Shown in pieces: positions 29,338-39,005 of a stretch of DNA of 64,000 bases; within the stretch, counting starts at the first letter, position 1, and every line of letters starts with the position of its first letter. The notes beneath the pieces were generated by a model. That model made no database searches. It was not told the origin of the DNA and worked only from the letters and a program-made list of their open reading frames with translations. The position numbers and the translations under genes are program-made. The stretch is from Pythium myriotylum (lineage: Eukaryota; Oomycota; Peronosporomycetes; Pythiales; Pythiaceae), in the NCBI GenBank assembly GCA_023091665.1, contig JALJCQ010000001.1:3224001-3288000 (forward strand), written 5' to 3'.

Positions 29338-31041
29338 AGGGGTGGGGACTGACACCATGGCTGATCGGCAGGAACGACGTATCCAGCGATGCTGATCGGG
29401 GTGTTGGAGTCATTCGTCTATCCCATCGGGTTTCTTTCGCCTCGTGTGAGTTGTTGTGTTGCGCTTCTGTACACCTACATCTGTTGAAACTTGACTTAGA
29501 TTCTCACGCGTCAGTGGGTCGGTGAAAGGTGCCAGTTGCCAACAAAGACCAGGGACGTACAGTACGTATTCCTTGTCCACACGGTAGAGTCGACACTCCG
29601 AACTCGATAGACTCCATCACGGAGTCAATATGGTTCCATCGTCAGTTCATTATTCACATGGAAGCCAAACACATGATTGTATAGGAAGTACGTAATGGGA
29701 GTTGTTGTGCAGACAATACGGAAGTCATCAACAAAGTCTGGTAACGGAATCTCGCTGCGCGAACTCAGCCACCAATCAAAACATTCGCAGCAACGCATTT
29801 TTCGCACCACGTTGAAAACCACAACGTACGTAGCTATCACGAGGATTAGCTCATTGAACTCAACCAGATATTTTCTCATGCTTACTTTCGAGTCTGAAGA
29901 GTCAACCAGTTCTACTTGTAGCCATCGTTCTTGCACCAGAAAAGCTTGAGCCGAATAGTTCTTCCCTACCCTGTTAGCTACTAGAACCAGCCAATCTCAA
30001 TCATTCGACTGGACGCTTTACACAGCATTGATGAAATTCTTGGCTTCGTTGAGACCTCATGGTTTTCAATCCGTTTGCGACTGGGGCAATTCACGTGGGC
30101 AGTCGCAGAATACTCGAGGCAGAAGCTGTCCTGCTTTTGACGGAACTGCCCAAGAAACTCGGTCTAGCGGTGTCTTTCTGCAAACCTCTCCATCAGTGTT
30201 TCATGGAGGACGATTCCCGTGGGAAACTGCCACTGTCTTTTTCGTCGGTACAAGGGAATCTGATGTAGCCACTGCATTTCAACTCTCTTCGGGGGTAGTG
30301 CCTCGTGAAGCACGAAGCGAGCAATCCCAAGATATCTGCTACGAGAAGTATCACGATTGGTATCGAGCTGTCCAATTGCCGACCAAACGGAATGGAATCA
30401 CCAGCAGCGGACGCCGAGGGTTTCGGCGAGTCGACCTGCTCATGTGTATTTGCTTCGCAGCGTGGCATTGAGTGGCTTTGGGTAGCTTCTAGTTTCCAAG
30501 CTACGGTTGGGGCTAGACGCCGATCCCGTGATCTCTGAGGACAAGCTTCAAGCGGCCCAGACTCTGTGCAATCAAGTAGATACCCGGGATTTCGGAATTT
30601 ATCGATGGTTGTTGAAAAGTGCATGCAGATCAATAGAGTATTTCAATACTTCGAGCATCAGTGGGGCCGATTTGTTTGCTGCCTTGAGGCCGGTGAGAAG
30701 ACCATTGTATTCAGAAAAGTTGTCGATTCGTGGAGAAGTCAGCATATGGCAAGACCGTACTGAAGATAACGTCGGCGTGCAATACATTGTCGGAGGTCAG
30801 CGTGATGACGACCGCTCCCGTTCCTCCTGGCCTCGCTTTTCTACGGGAGCCCACTTCGGAAAATTAGAGATAATTTGCAGTTTGACGTCCTCTCGGAACA
30901 AACGACATCTCGTTAATTAAAGTCACCACTATCCTTCGTGGGGGGTAAACACAGCTTCCAAATAGACATTAAAGGCAGACGAAGTTCAACGACGCTGGCA
31001 CGTGATCGAAGTTCGCCGGTGATTTGAAACATCACTTCGTT
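29338..31041. other. Long intergenic spacer between BT1 genes F and G
   Basis: 1.7 kb, unusually long for this array. A minus-strand frame at 29625-29936 contains VVVFNVVRK, like the BT1 helix-9 region, and a nearby 17-bp match to the DNA coding EFAQR. They are in the wrong order and frames, so a decayed BT1 copy is possible but unproven. A GTACAGTAC site lies near 29558. The rest is unassigned. Confidence 0.4.
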
Positions 31042-32805
31042 CTACTTCGCGATCGCCATAATGTTTAGAATTGACGTGGTGAAGACGAGAGAAGTGAAGA
31101 CAATCGCGATAGCCAAACTCGCATACCGATTGAAACCACCAAAAGCTCGGAGCTGCTGGGCATCGAGTCTCTGGTTCGGCAAGAGAAGGACGGTAAACAC
31201 CGCGAGCGTGTTGATTGCGATCACGACGAACGAGCCTCCTAGCACCTGAGCACGGGTGCGCTCGTCGTCAGCGGCGATCTCTTTGTCGGATACGAAGAAC
31301 GCCCCTTGGCCTAGAGGTGTAGAGAGCCGCTGAGCCATCACAGTTACCATCGCGCGAATCGAATGGAGAAGCCCAACAGTGACACCCTCGCGGCCGCTAT
31401 CGGCGATCTCAGTCGAAAGCACAAATGTGAACAGGAACGCCCAGCAGCGAGGCATATCGAGGACAGCTTGATAGACGATGTAGAACCAGCTCGCGCGATA
31501 GATGTCGTACACGACAAACACCGTACAGATCACAGATGCGAAGGCAGCTACAGCCGTGCCGTATCCAACAACGCGACGCCATGACCAGTTGACCATGAGC
31601 GAACTCCACAAGATGAGCGCGGCGGAAAAAGTGATTGAGTCTGCCACACTGCCCCACGTCTTGTTCCCGTCCGAGGAGTAATCGGTCCAAGTCTGAATGG
31701 CTCGTCGTGAGTTCTGGTTGTAGAGACTGTCGAAGAAGAAGTAGAGAGCGAGGAAGGCGACAACTCGGATAACAACGTTGTGGTGGCAGAACCGCCACAG
31801 CTCGGACACTCGGCGTCGGACTGACAAGTGAACGGTTACAGCCTTGTACGTGGGTTCTTCCAGAAAGAATCGAAGCATCGGAACTGGAAGCATGCATGCA
31901 ACAGCAATGATCAGGGCTGCTGTGCCCAACGAGACGGACGACTGAGCAGTCGTTGAGTTCAGCACGAACAACACAGAAGCCCCTTGAGCGACTGCGGTTG
32001 AGAGGTAATAGATCACGAAGATCGTCGCCTGGATACGGCCGCGTCCGTTCAAAGGCTCTCGCTGTGCGAACTCGACTGTTAGCGTCATCGTGATCATAAA
32101 CATTACTTGAAGACCTGCCAATCCGATGATCATGAGCAAAAGCAGCCACTCGCCGTACCGAGCAGTCATACTGATGATGTCCTTGTTTTTGAGCAGTTTC
32201 GATGATTTCGGCTTGCTGAGCACCTCCCAGCTGGACGCTCCCGAGAAGTCAACGAGAGCAACGAGCACAAAGCTTGCAGCAGCCACGAGCCAGCCGATCA
32301 CCATGTAGGGTTTGCGACGATGTCCTTGGATCGGTCGGCAATCGGAGAGGAGACCGACGAACAGCACAAATGAGGTGGGCCACTCGTGCATGAATTGCAC
32401 CGAAGATACGTAGGTTTTATCAAAGACACGGAGATACGCCACCAGCAGCGCGTGGAAGGTAGATTTGACAAACGTGAGAACGAACCCGGCGAAAAACGTG
32501 TTGACTGCGAGTCCAAAGAACGAAGGGCTGAAGAGTTGGATCGGCGGCAAGTCGGGACGCAGGCTTCCCTCGGCCTCGTAGTTGAAGAACACGTCGCCGG
32601 CGACGAAGCGGCGCGTTTTCATGCCCGGCGGCGGCTCGGACGGGCACGTCGAGGACGCGATCATAAAGTGCTGCTGATTCGAGAGTGTACTGCAGTCTGC
32701 ATCGTCGCGGATCCGCTGTCCGTCGTCGAAGATGACGATGGGAAGAGGCTTAACGGTTCGCTCCGAGAGCTCCAAGCTCATGGGCGTTTTGTCTCCGGGG
32801 CGCAT
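31042..32805 (-). CDS. BT1-family transporter G
   Basis: 587 residues from ATG 32805, the first ATG after the initiator at 32906-32922; the longer frame to 32916 begins with TTG. The tail has IVIFDD where paralogues have ILYDE. RRFVAGDVFFNYEAEGSLRP precedes helix 1. The BT1 loop is SDCRPIQGHRRKPYMVIGW, with STEIADSGREGVTVGLLHSI and RLDAQQLRAFGGFNRYAS. It is the sister of H: both carry YLRVFDKTYVSSVQFMHEWP and KPKSSKLL, and short DNA tracts are perfectly identical between them, although the N-termini differ. Confidence 0.88.
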   Translation of the reverse strand: MRPGDKTPMSLELSERTVKPLPIVIFDDGQRIRDDADCSTLSNQQHFMIASSTCPSEPPPGMKTRRFVAGDVFFNYEAEGSLRPDLPPIQLFSPSFFGLAVNTFFAGFVLTFVKSTFHALLVAYLRVFDKTYVSSVQFMHEWPTSFVLFVGLLSDCRPIQGHRRKPYMVIGWLVAAASFVLVALVDFSGASSWEVLSKPKSSKLLKNKDIISMTARYGEWLLLLMIIGLAGLQVMFMITMTLTVEFAQREPLNGRGRIQATIFVIYYLSTAVAQGASVLFVLNSTTAQSSVSLGTAALIIAVACMLPVPMLRFFLEEPTYKAVTVHLSVRRRVSELWRFCHHNVVIRVVAFLALYFFFDSLYNQNSRRAIQTWTDYSSDGNKTWGSVADSITFSAALILWSSLMVNWSWRRVVGYGTAVAAFASVICTVFVVYDIYRASWFYIVYQAVLDMPRCWAFLFTFVLSTEIADSGREGVTVGLLHSIRAMVTVMAQRLSTPLGQGAFFVSDKEIAADDERTRAQVLGGSFVVIAINTLAVFTVLLLPNQRLDAQQLRAFGGFNRYASLAIAIVFTSLVFTTSILNIMAIAK

Positions 32806-32905
32806 CGAGTCAAATGCGCCAGCGCCCGCAGAGGCCTGTCTGAGTCTGGACTGCAGAAACGATGTGTGTCCGAGGAAGGCGAAAGTCTCTCTCTCTCGTC
32901 GTGGA

Positions 32906-32922
32906 TGACACCGCAATGAGCA
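32906..32922 (-). promoter_or_regulatory. Initiator-like core promoter of BT1 gene G
   Basis: Minus-strand TGCTCATTGCGGTGTCA has the GCTCATT core, about 115 nt before ATG 32805 with no ATG in between. Confidence 0.5.
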
Positions 32923-34279
32923 GAAGGGCCATTATTGAGCGTTGCACCAGGCTCTTTTATGGCCGTGTCATACGACTGTGCACAGTTCGGATGGGCTCAT
33001 GAACAGCTCCGACCGGTGGTGGCAGAAGTCTGGCTTCCAGCATCTGAACGCAGAAACCTCCCAAAACACCAAAGAGCTCCCCAACACCGGTGGCGCAAGC
33101 GGTTCGCTAAAAATCTGGTTCCGCCCACGTGGTCCAGACCCTGTGAGCCCATGCTACATGGCCCCTTATTCACCTCAATCCGGCGAAACAGTTGGCGAGC
33201 AGTTCTCATCCTCTGCCATTTCGCACAGTAGTTTGGCAACAAATCGCCTTGGAGGCCAGCGCGCTGACTCCTTTTTCTCAGCCACCGTCTTTGTGACATT
33301 TGATTGGAAAGTCCGTTTCGACGTCTTTACCATGAGCTAGCGTTTTGTGGTTCACGGCAGCTGCACCCCACAAAGTTGACCAGGACGAGGCAGAGACCGG
33401 GGCGAGCCGCGTTCGCGTGCATCACACCGACAGGCTTCTCGGGGTTGACTATTTCCAAACGCGATCGTCTGCACAACACGCCCCCGGAAATTTCGCATGT
33501 AATCTTACGCTTCACGACTTGCCATCATCGAGGACGCATCAGGAATGCTAGGCGACTAAACACTGGATAGAGCTGAAGATAGTTGCGACGTTTAGAGATC
33601 ACCAAGAGCATCGGAGGGCCATGGCTCAGGATGAACGCCGCAATTCAATGAACGTTGCACGCCAACGATTGTCGACGGGAAAACCGAAACAAAGCATCCT
33701 TCGTCATCTGCTCCCGCGGCACGCCGCCCTTCAAGTCCTCGGTTACTCGAGGTCAGACTTGGGATGACTCAATTTTGGCGTCACGACAACTGTCCCAAGG
33801 GGGTCCGCATCGACGACCACTCGACGAGATCCGGTCCGTCGGGGAGACTCAAAAGATCGCATCGGATGAGGTGGTACAGTGGAGGGGCCCGCCGCAACTT
33901 GAGCTAGTACCATTTGATCGCAACTCACCGTGGAGGACAATGATCCGGAGACCTTTTCGTTTTTTACAGCACCCCTTGGAGTAGAGGACTGCAAGCACAC
34001 CAATATCTTTTTGTGAAATGGATACGAACCACTCGGTCTTCTTTGGGGTCCCACGTTGGACAATTCCACGCATCAGCCCAATTTGATCCATCGGCCTCTA
34101 CAAGATCCAGCGTCGAAATCTGCTGGCATTCGAGATGTAAAAGACTCTCATTGCCCGAATTTAGCTGCTCTGTGCTGAACTGGCGTGTGATTCGAAGTTG
34201 GCGACGTAGAACGTGATCCCTCAACGGAGACGTTTTTCTGATACCAAGACTTTGCTATATTCACTACTGCAACAAATAT
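32923..34279. other. Intergenic spacer between BT1 genes G and H
   Basis: 1.36 kb. Only short open frames with no recognisable domain are visible on either strand. Confidence 0.5.
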
Positions 34280-36040
34280 CTATTTCGCGATCGCGACAAT
34301 ATTGAGAACCGACGTGGCACATACAAGAGCCGTAAAGACGGCTGCGACAGCAATACTCGCATACCGGTTGTACCCACCGAATGCTCGTTCTTGCTGCGCA
34401 TCTAGCCGCTGCAAAGGTAGCAGGAACACAGCCAACACAGCGACGGCATTCAGTGCGATCACGATCAGTGAGCCAAAAAGCACGTTCAGTCGCGTGCTAT
34501 CGCTGTCAGCAGCAATCTCGGTGTCGGAGACGTTGAAAGCTAACTTGCCAAGTGGTGTTGAGAGCCGCTGAGCTATCACAGTCGCCATCGCACGAGTCGA
34601 GTGAACCAAACCGACGGTGACACCTTCGCGGCCGCTGTCGGCGATTTCAGTCGACAGCACAAACGTGAAGAGGAAGGCCCAACAGCGCGGCATGTCGAAG
34701 ATAGCGTGATAGGCGATGTAAAACCAACTCGTGCGAAGAAAGTTACACACAACGATCGTTGTGCAGATCGCCGAACCGGCTGCCGCAAAGGCCGTGCTAA
34801 CTGCAGCAACGCGACGCCACGACCAGTTGACCATGAATGAGCTCCACAGGATTAGAGCGCTTGCTACTGCGACGGAATCAACTACATTCCCCCAGGTTTT
34901 GTTGCTGCCGGAGGAGTAGTTGGTCCACGTTTGGATAGCTCGTCGCGAGTTTTGGTTGAAAAGAGTGTCGAAGAAGAAGTAGAGAGCGAGGAAGGCGATG
35001 ACTCGAATGACGATGTTATGGTGACAGAATCGCCAGAGCTCGAGCACGCGGCGTCGTACCGACAAATGCACCGTCACAGCGTTGTAGATGGGTTCGTCCA
35101 AGAAGAAGCGGAGAAACGGGAGTGGTAACACACAGGCGCCAGCAATGCCCAAGGCAGTTGTACCCAAAGAGACTGAAGCCTGGGCGTTATCTGAGTTGAG
35201 CACGAACATCGCCGAAAAACCTTGTGCAATTGCACCGCCGATGTAGTAGATGACAAAGAATGTAGCCTGGAGTTGTCCTCTTCGGTTGAAAGGTTCTCGC
35301 TGCGCGAACTCGACCGTGAGCGTCATCGTCATTACAAACATGATTTGCAGGCCAGCCATCCCAAGGATCGTGAGAGCAAGCAGCCACTCGCCGTATCGAG
35401 CAGTCATGTTAATAATGTTCTCGTTTTCGAGCAGTTTCGATGATTTCGGCTTGCTGAGCACCTCCCAGCTGGACGCTCCGGTGAAATCGACAATGGCAAT
35501 AAGCACAAAGCTTGCAGCAGCCATAAGCCAACCGATCACCATGTAGGGTTTGCGACGGTGTCCTCGGATCGGTCGGCAATCGGAGAGGAGACCGACGAAC
35601 AGCACAAATGAGGTGGGCCACTCGTGCATGAATTGCACCGAAGATACGTAGGTTTTATCAAAGACACGGAGATACGCCACCAACAACGCGTGAAAGCACG
35701 ATTTCGCGAACGTGACGATGAAACCGGCGAAGAAAGCGTTGATAGCTAGTCCGATGTACGCTGAGCTGGCGAGATGGATTGGTGGTAGATCGGGACGCAG
35801 GCTTCCCTCGGCCTCGTAATTGAAGAATACCTCTCCTGCAACGAAGCGTCGAGTTGTCCGTCTCTCGGAAGGCACAGGTGAGCTGCCGCACGTCGATGAT
35901 GGTGCTGTGATCTGGTGAGACGACTCGATGAGAGCGATTTCACCATGGCTACTTGATCGTAATGCGGCAAACTTGGAGGTGTCGGTGTAGAGAACTGTGA
36001 GTGTGTACTTCGAGACTTCATCGTTTCGAGAAGTATTCAT
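34280..36040 (-). CDS. BT1-family transporter H
   Basis: 586 residues from ATG 36040 (MNTSRNDEVSKYTLTVLYTD). The tail motif is VLYTD rather than ILYDE. RRFVAGEVFFNYEAEGSLRP precedes helix 1. The BT1 loop reads SDCRPIRGHRRKPYMVIGW, and STEIADSGREGVTVGLVHST and RLDAQQERAFGGYNRYAS are present, with Glu replacing the usual Leu after DAQQ. It is the sister copy of G. The 117-bp tract at 35566-35682 is identical to G 32328-32444, while flanking sequence differs at many sites. Confidence 0.88.
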   Translation of the reverse strand: MNTSRNDEVSKYTLTVLYTDTSKFAALRSSSHGEIALIESSHQITAPSSTCGSSPVPSERRTTRRFVAGEVFFNYEAEGSLRPDLPPIHLASSAYIGLAINAFFAGFIVTFAKSCFHALLVAYLRVFDKTYVSSVQFMHEWPTSFVLFVGLLSDCRPIRGHRRKPYMVIGWLMAAASFVLIAIVDFTGASSWEVLSKPKSSKLLENENIINMTARYGEWLLALTILGMAGLQIMFVMTMTLTVEFAQREPFNRRGQLQATFFVIYYIGGAIAQGFSAMFVLNSDNAQASVSLGTTALGIAGACVLPLPFLRFFLDEPIYNAVTVHLSVRRRVLELWRFCHHNIVIRVIAFLALYFFFDTLFNQNSRRAIQTWTNYSSGSNKTWGNVVDSVAVASALILWSSFMVNWSWRRVAAVSTAFAAAGSAICTTIVVCNFLRTSWFYIAYHAIFDMPRCWAFLFTFVLSTEIADSGREGVTVGLVHSTRAMATVIAQRLSTPLGKLAFNVSDTEIAADSDSTRLNVLFGSLIVIALNAVAVLAVFLLPLQRLDAQQERAFGGYNRYASIAVAAVFTALVCATSVLNIVAIAK

Positions 36041-36579
36041 ATTGGCTCCTGGTTCTCAGTAGTTCGATGTCAACGCCCGAATTCGAAGTGATGAGCAGCG
36101 CGAAATAACCCCGCCATGATCATGAACAACTTAGATTCATGGCAGCACCTCGAGTTTGGTCCAACTTGAGTGTGGAGACAGTCTCATAAGAGCCATCATT
36201 GTTCTGTGTTCTTTTTCCTCCCGACAGTTCTTGCCACGAGCTGCTGAGCTCCCCCGTCATCCAGTCCGTGATCCACGACCGCGTGGCTCCATCTGAGTAC
36301 AGCCGGCGCAACACCAACGGGCAAGAATGCGGTCTCGAGCATATTGTTGCGGGGCGAAGTATGATCCAGGTATTCACGACCCAGCCGGGATTTTCACTGA
36401 AACGCTTTCTTCTCTGTGGTAGAGTTGTAAGCTTGTCTCAGCCGCTCAAAGGATGACCAATGCACATGTTGCTGTTGCGTCCTTTAGCGACTTGAGCAAA
36501 CGTCTATCACTCGAGGTGGTACATCTGCCTTTAGTAACTCAACTCCATTAAAATATTGTACAGCTCTATCATATGCCTA
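36041..36579. other. Intergenic spacer between BT1 genes H and I
   Basis: 539 bp holding the H upstream region. No gene seen. Confidence 0.5.
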
Positions 36580-38376
36580 TTATTTCGCCAACGCCAGGCT
36601 ATTCATCACGAAGTTGGCCGAGAACAGCAGTACAAAGCCGACAGCGACGCCATAGCTCGCGTATCGATTGTAGCCACCAAATGCGCGCAGCTGTTGTGCG
36701 TCCAGCTTTTGCTGCGGAAGCACAAGTACCATGGCGATCGACAAACAGTTGATGGCAAACACGACCATGGAGCCGCCAAAGACATGCCTCCTCGTTAAGG
36801 AGCTGTCGGCGCGAATGTCGTCGTCGGTGACATGGAAAGGCAGCCACACGCCTAGCCCAGCCGATACCATGTGAGCACTGACACCGACCATCAGCTGTGC
36901 GGCATACACAAATCCCATCGTCACGCCTTCGCGGCCGTTATCCGCGATCTCAGTCGACAGAACCACTGCGTAAAGTCTGAGCCAGGCTGTTGGCATGTCG
37001 AGGATCGCGACGACGATAATGTAGAACCAGTCGTTGCGCACAACGTTGAACGTGACCAGCGATGTGAACGTCACGTACCCAATCAGGAACACGACCGACC
37101 CGATTCCTGCAAGGCGTCGCCAGTTCCAATTGACCATGAAAATGATCCAGATCGTCAGCGACACACAATAGCCGGCGATGTCGACGGCGTTCGCGGCAGG
37201 GATCTTGTTCTGCGTGATGCCGCACCACTTGGAAATGGCTGATCGCGCGTTCTTGTTGTAGAGACCGATGATGAAGAAGTAGATAACGAGGAACGAGATG
37301 ATACGGATGACAACGTTGTGGTGGCAGAATCGCCAGAGCTCATGAACCCGACGGCGCACGGAGAAGTGGACCGTCACGACAGACACAGGCGGCTCGTCGA
37401 GGTACTTGACGATAAACGGCAACGGCACGAGACACAGAAGCGAGAGTCCGATGGCCACTGCTCCCAGAGAGACCTTGGACCTCACATGCTCGTCTTCGTC
37501 TGCGAGAACGAACGACGCAGTTATGCCCTGGGCGACAGCGGCCATGATGTAAAACAGCACAAAGTACGTGGCTTGTAGTTTGCCTCGCTCCGGAAGGGAC
37601 TCGCGCTGGGCAAACTCGACGGTCATAGAGAGCGACGCGATGTACATGAGCTGGACGGCGAGACGGGCTAGCATCACGAGTGCGAGGAGGATGTGCGCGT
37701 AGCTGCGAGACCGGGATCGGATCTCCTCGAGCGCCTTGCTGTCTGGCTCATTGCGCCAATCGACCAACTCCCAACTGCGCGCGAGATTCAGATCCACAAT
37801 CGCGACTGCGGCGAACAGCACGCAGGCCAATATCCAGCCGATGATCATGTACGGCTTGCGTCGCCGACCGCCGATCGGTCGGCAGTCGGACAGGAAGCCG
37901 AGAAAGAGTGAAAACGACCCGGGCCATTCGAGCAGGAACTGGACCGACGTCACGTAGCTGTTGTCGTTGACGCGCAGGAACTCGCCGAGCACTTGACGGA
38001 AGCCATACTTGGTTTGCGTGATCACAAAGCCGGCGATCAACGCGTTCACCGCGAGTCCGAGAAACGCTGAGCTGAAGAGTCTGATAGGCGGGAACTCGGG
38101 CCGCAGGCTGCCGAAGGTCTCGTAGTTGAAAAACGCTTCACCAGCAACGAATCGATGGGCCGGACCCGAGCTTTGCTCCATGGGTGCGATAGGCGGTCGA
38201 AGCGAATATCGACGTTGTGCCGACGGCCCTGTGAGCCGCGTGAAGCCAGCCTGGCTCGTTCGCTGCTCCTGGTAATCAAGCGACGGCTGGTGCAGCAAGT
38301 GAGCCTCATCGTAGAGAATGGCAGGAGGAGCCTTGGCGACCGAGGCGCCCGCCTCCAAGGAACTCTGTCGCCCCAT
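36580..38376 (-). CDS. BT1-family transporter I
   Basis: 598 residues from ATG 38376; the longer reading starts with GTG. An initiator-like TTCACTCGAAAGCC lies about 35 nt upstream. The tail contains PPAILYDE. RFVAGEAFFNYETFGSLRPE precedes helix 1. The BT1 loop SDCRPIGGRRRKPYMIIGW has the full GxRRKPY consensus. STEIADNGREGVTMGFVYAA and KLDAQQLRAFGGYNRYAS are present. It groups with L: both have YGFRQ/FGYRQ-LLGEF after helix 1 and end FVMNSLALAK or FVINAMSLSK. Confidence 0.88.
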   Translation of the reverse strand: MGRQSSLEAGASVAKAPPAILYDEAHLLHQPSLDYQEQRTSQAGFTRLTGPSAQRRYSLRPPIAPMEQSSGPAHRFVAGEAFFNYETFGSLRPEFPPIRLFSSAFLGLAVNALIAGFVITQTKYGFRQVLGEFLRVNDNSYVTSVQFLLEWPGSFSLFLGFLSDCRPIGGRRRKPYMIIGWILACVLFAAVAIVDLNLARSWELVDWRNEPDSKALEEIRSRSRSYAHILLALVMLARLAVQLMYIASLSMTVEFAQRESLPERGKLQATYFVLFYIMAAVAQGITASFVLADEDEHVRSKVSLGAVAIGLSLLCLVPLPFIVKYLDEPPVSVVTVHFSVRRRVHELWRFCHHNVVIRIISFLVIYFFIIGLYNKNARSAISKWCGITQNKIPAANAVDIAGYCVSLTIWIIFMVNWNWRRLAGIGSVVFLIGYVTFTSLVTFNVVRNDWFYIIVVAILDMPTAWLRLYAVVLSTEIADNGREGVTMGFVYAAQLMVGVSAHMVSAGLGVWLPFHVTDDDIRADSSLTRRHVFGGSMVVFAINCLSIAMVLVLPQQKLDAQQLRAFGGYNRYASYGVAVGFVLLFSANFVMNSLALAK

Positions 38377-39005
38377 TCTCGTCCGTGTGCCTCGCGTCGG
38401 GAAGGCTTTCGAGTGAACGCGGTCTCTCGTGATCGCAGGCCATGCCACAGTGGCCAGTGGACAGGCCCAGTCACAGGCTCACGATGTGAGTGACCCACCA
38501 CTGGATGCAACTCATTTTGTCCGTGAGAAGCCAGACACGTTGGAAGGGCTCATAACCTAACAAGATGCTTCCTATCGTGGGGGCCAAACGCCTCATCCTC
38601 CATCGACTCGGAAGATAAGATGACCACAAAGCATACCCATCAAGAGCTTGAAAAAGACTCGAACCCAGGTGGCGTTGGTTCCTTGAGTCTCTCAGCTGCG
38701 TGTGCAGTCGCACCGAGTTGACAAGACAACGCGGCGTCTTTCGAAACCAGCAAGTGGAAGCGACGCCGACGATCGTTCTGCATCCCGACGAGACGACAAC
38801 GTGCGAGAAACAGGCCGGCGAGTGACAGCTCGAGTCAGATCGACTCGACAAAGTCGGCGCGCAATGGCCTACACAGTAGTGTACTGTACCGTACTGCACG
38901 GTCGAAAAGATCGCGATCGTCTGAAGTCTCGGAACGACCGCGTCGAGAAAACGATCCACCGCATCTTCCATGCAGGCAGTGTGGCATTGTGGGTTACAGG
39001 ACGAG
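38377..39005. other. Intergenic spacer between BT1 genes I and J
   Basis: 629 bp with no gene. A repeated GTACTGTAC/CGTACTG cluster lies at 38879-38899, about 500 bp upstream of gene I. Confidence 0.5.
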
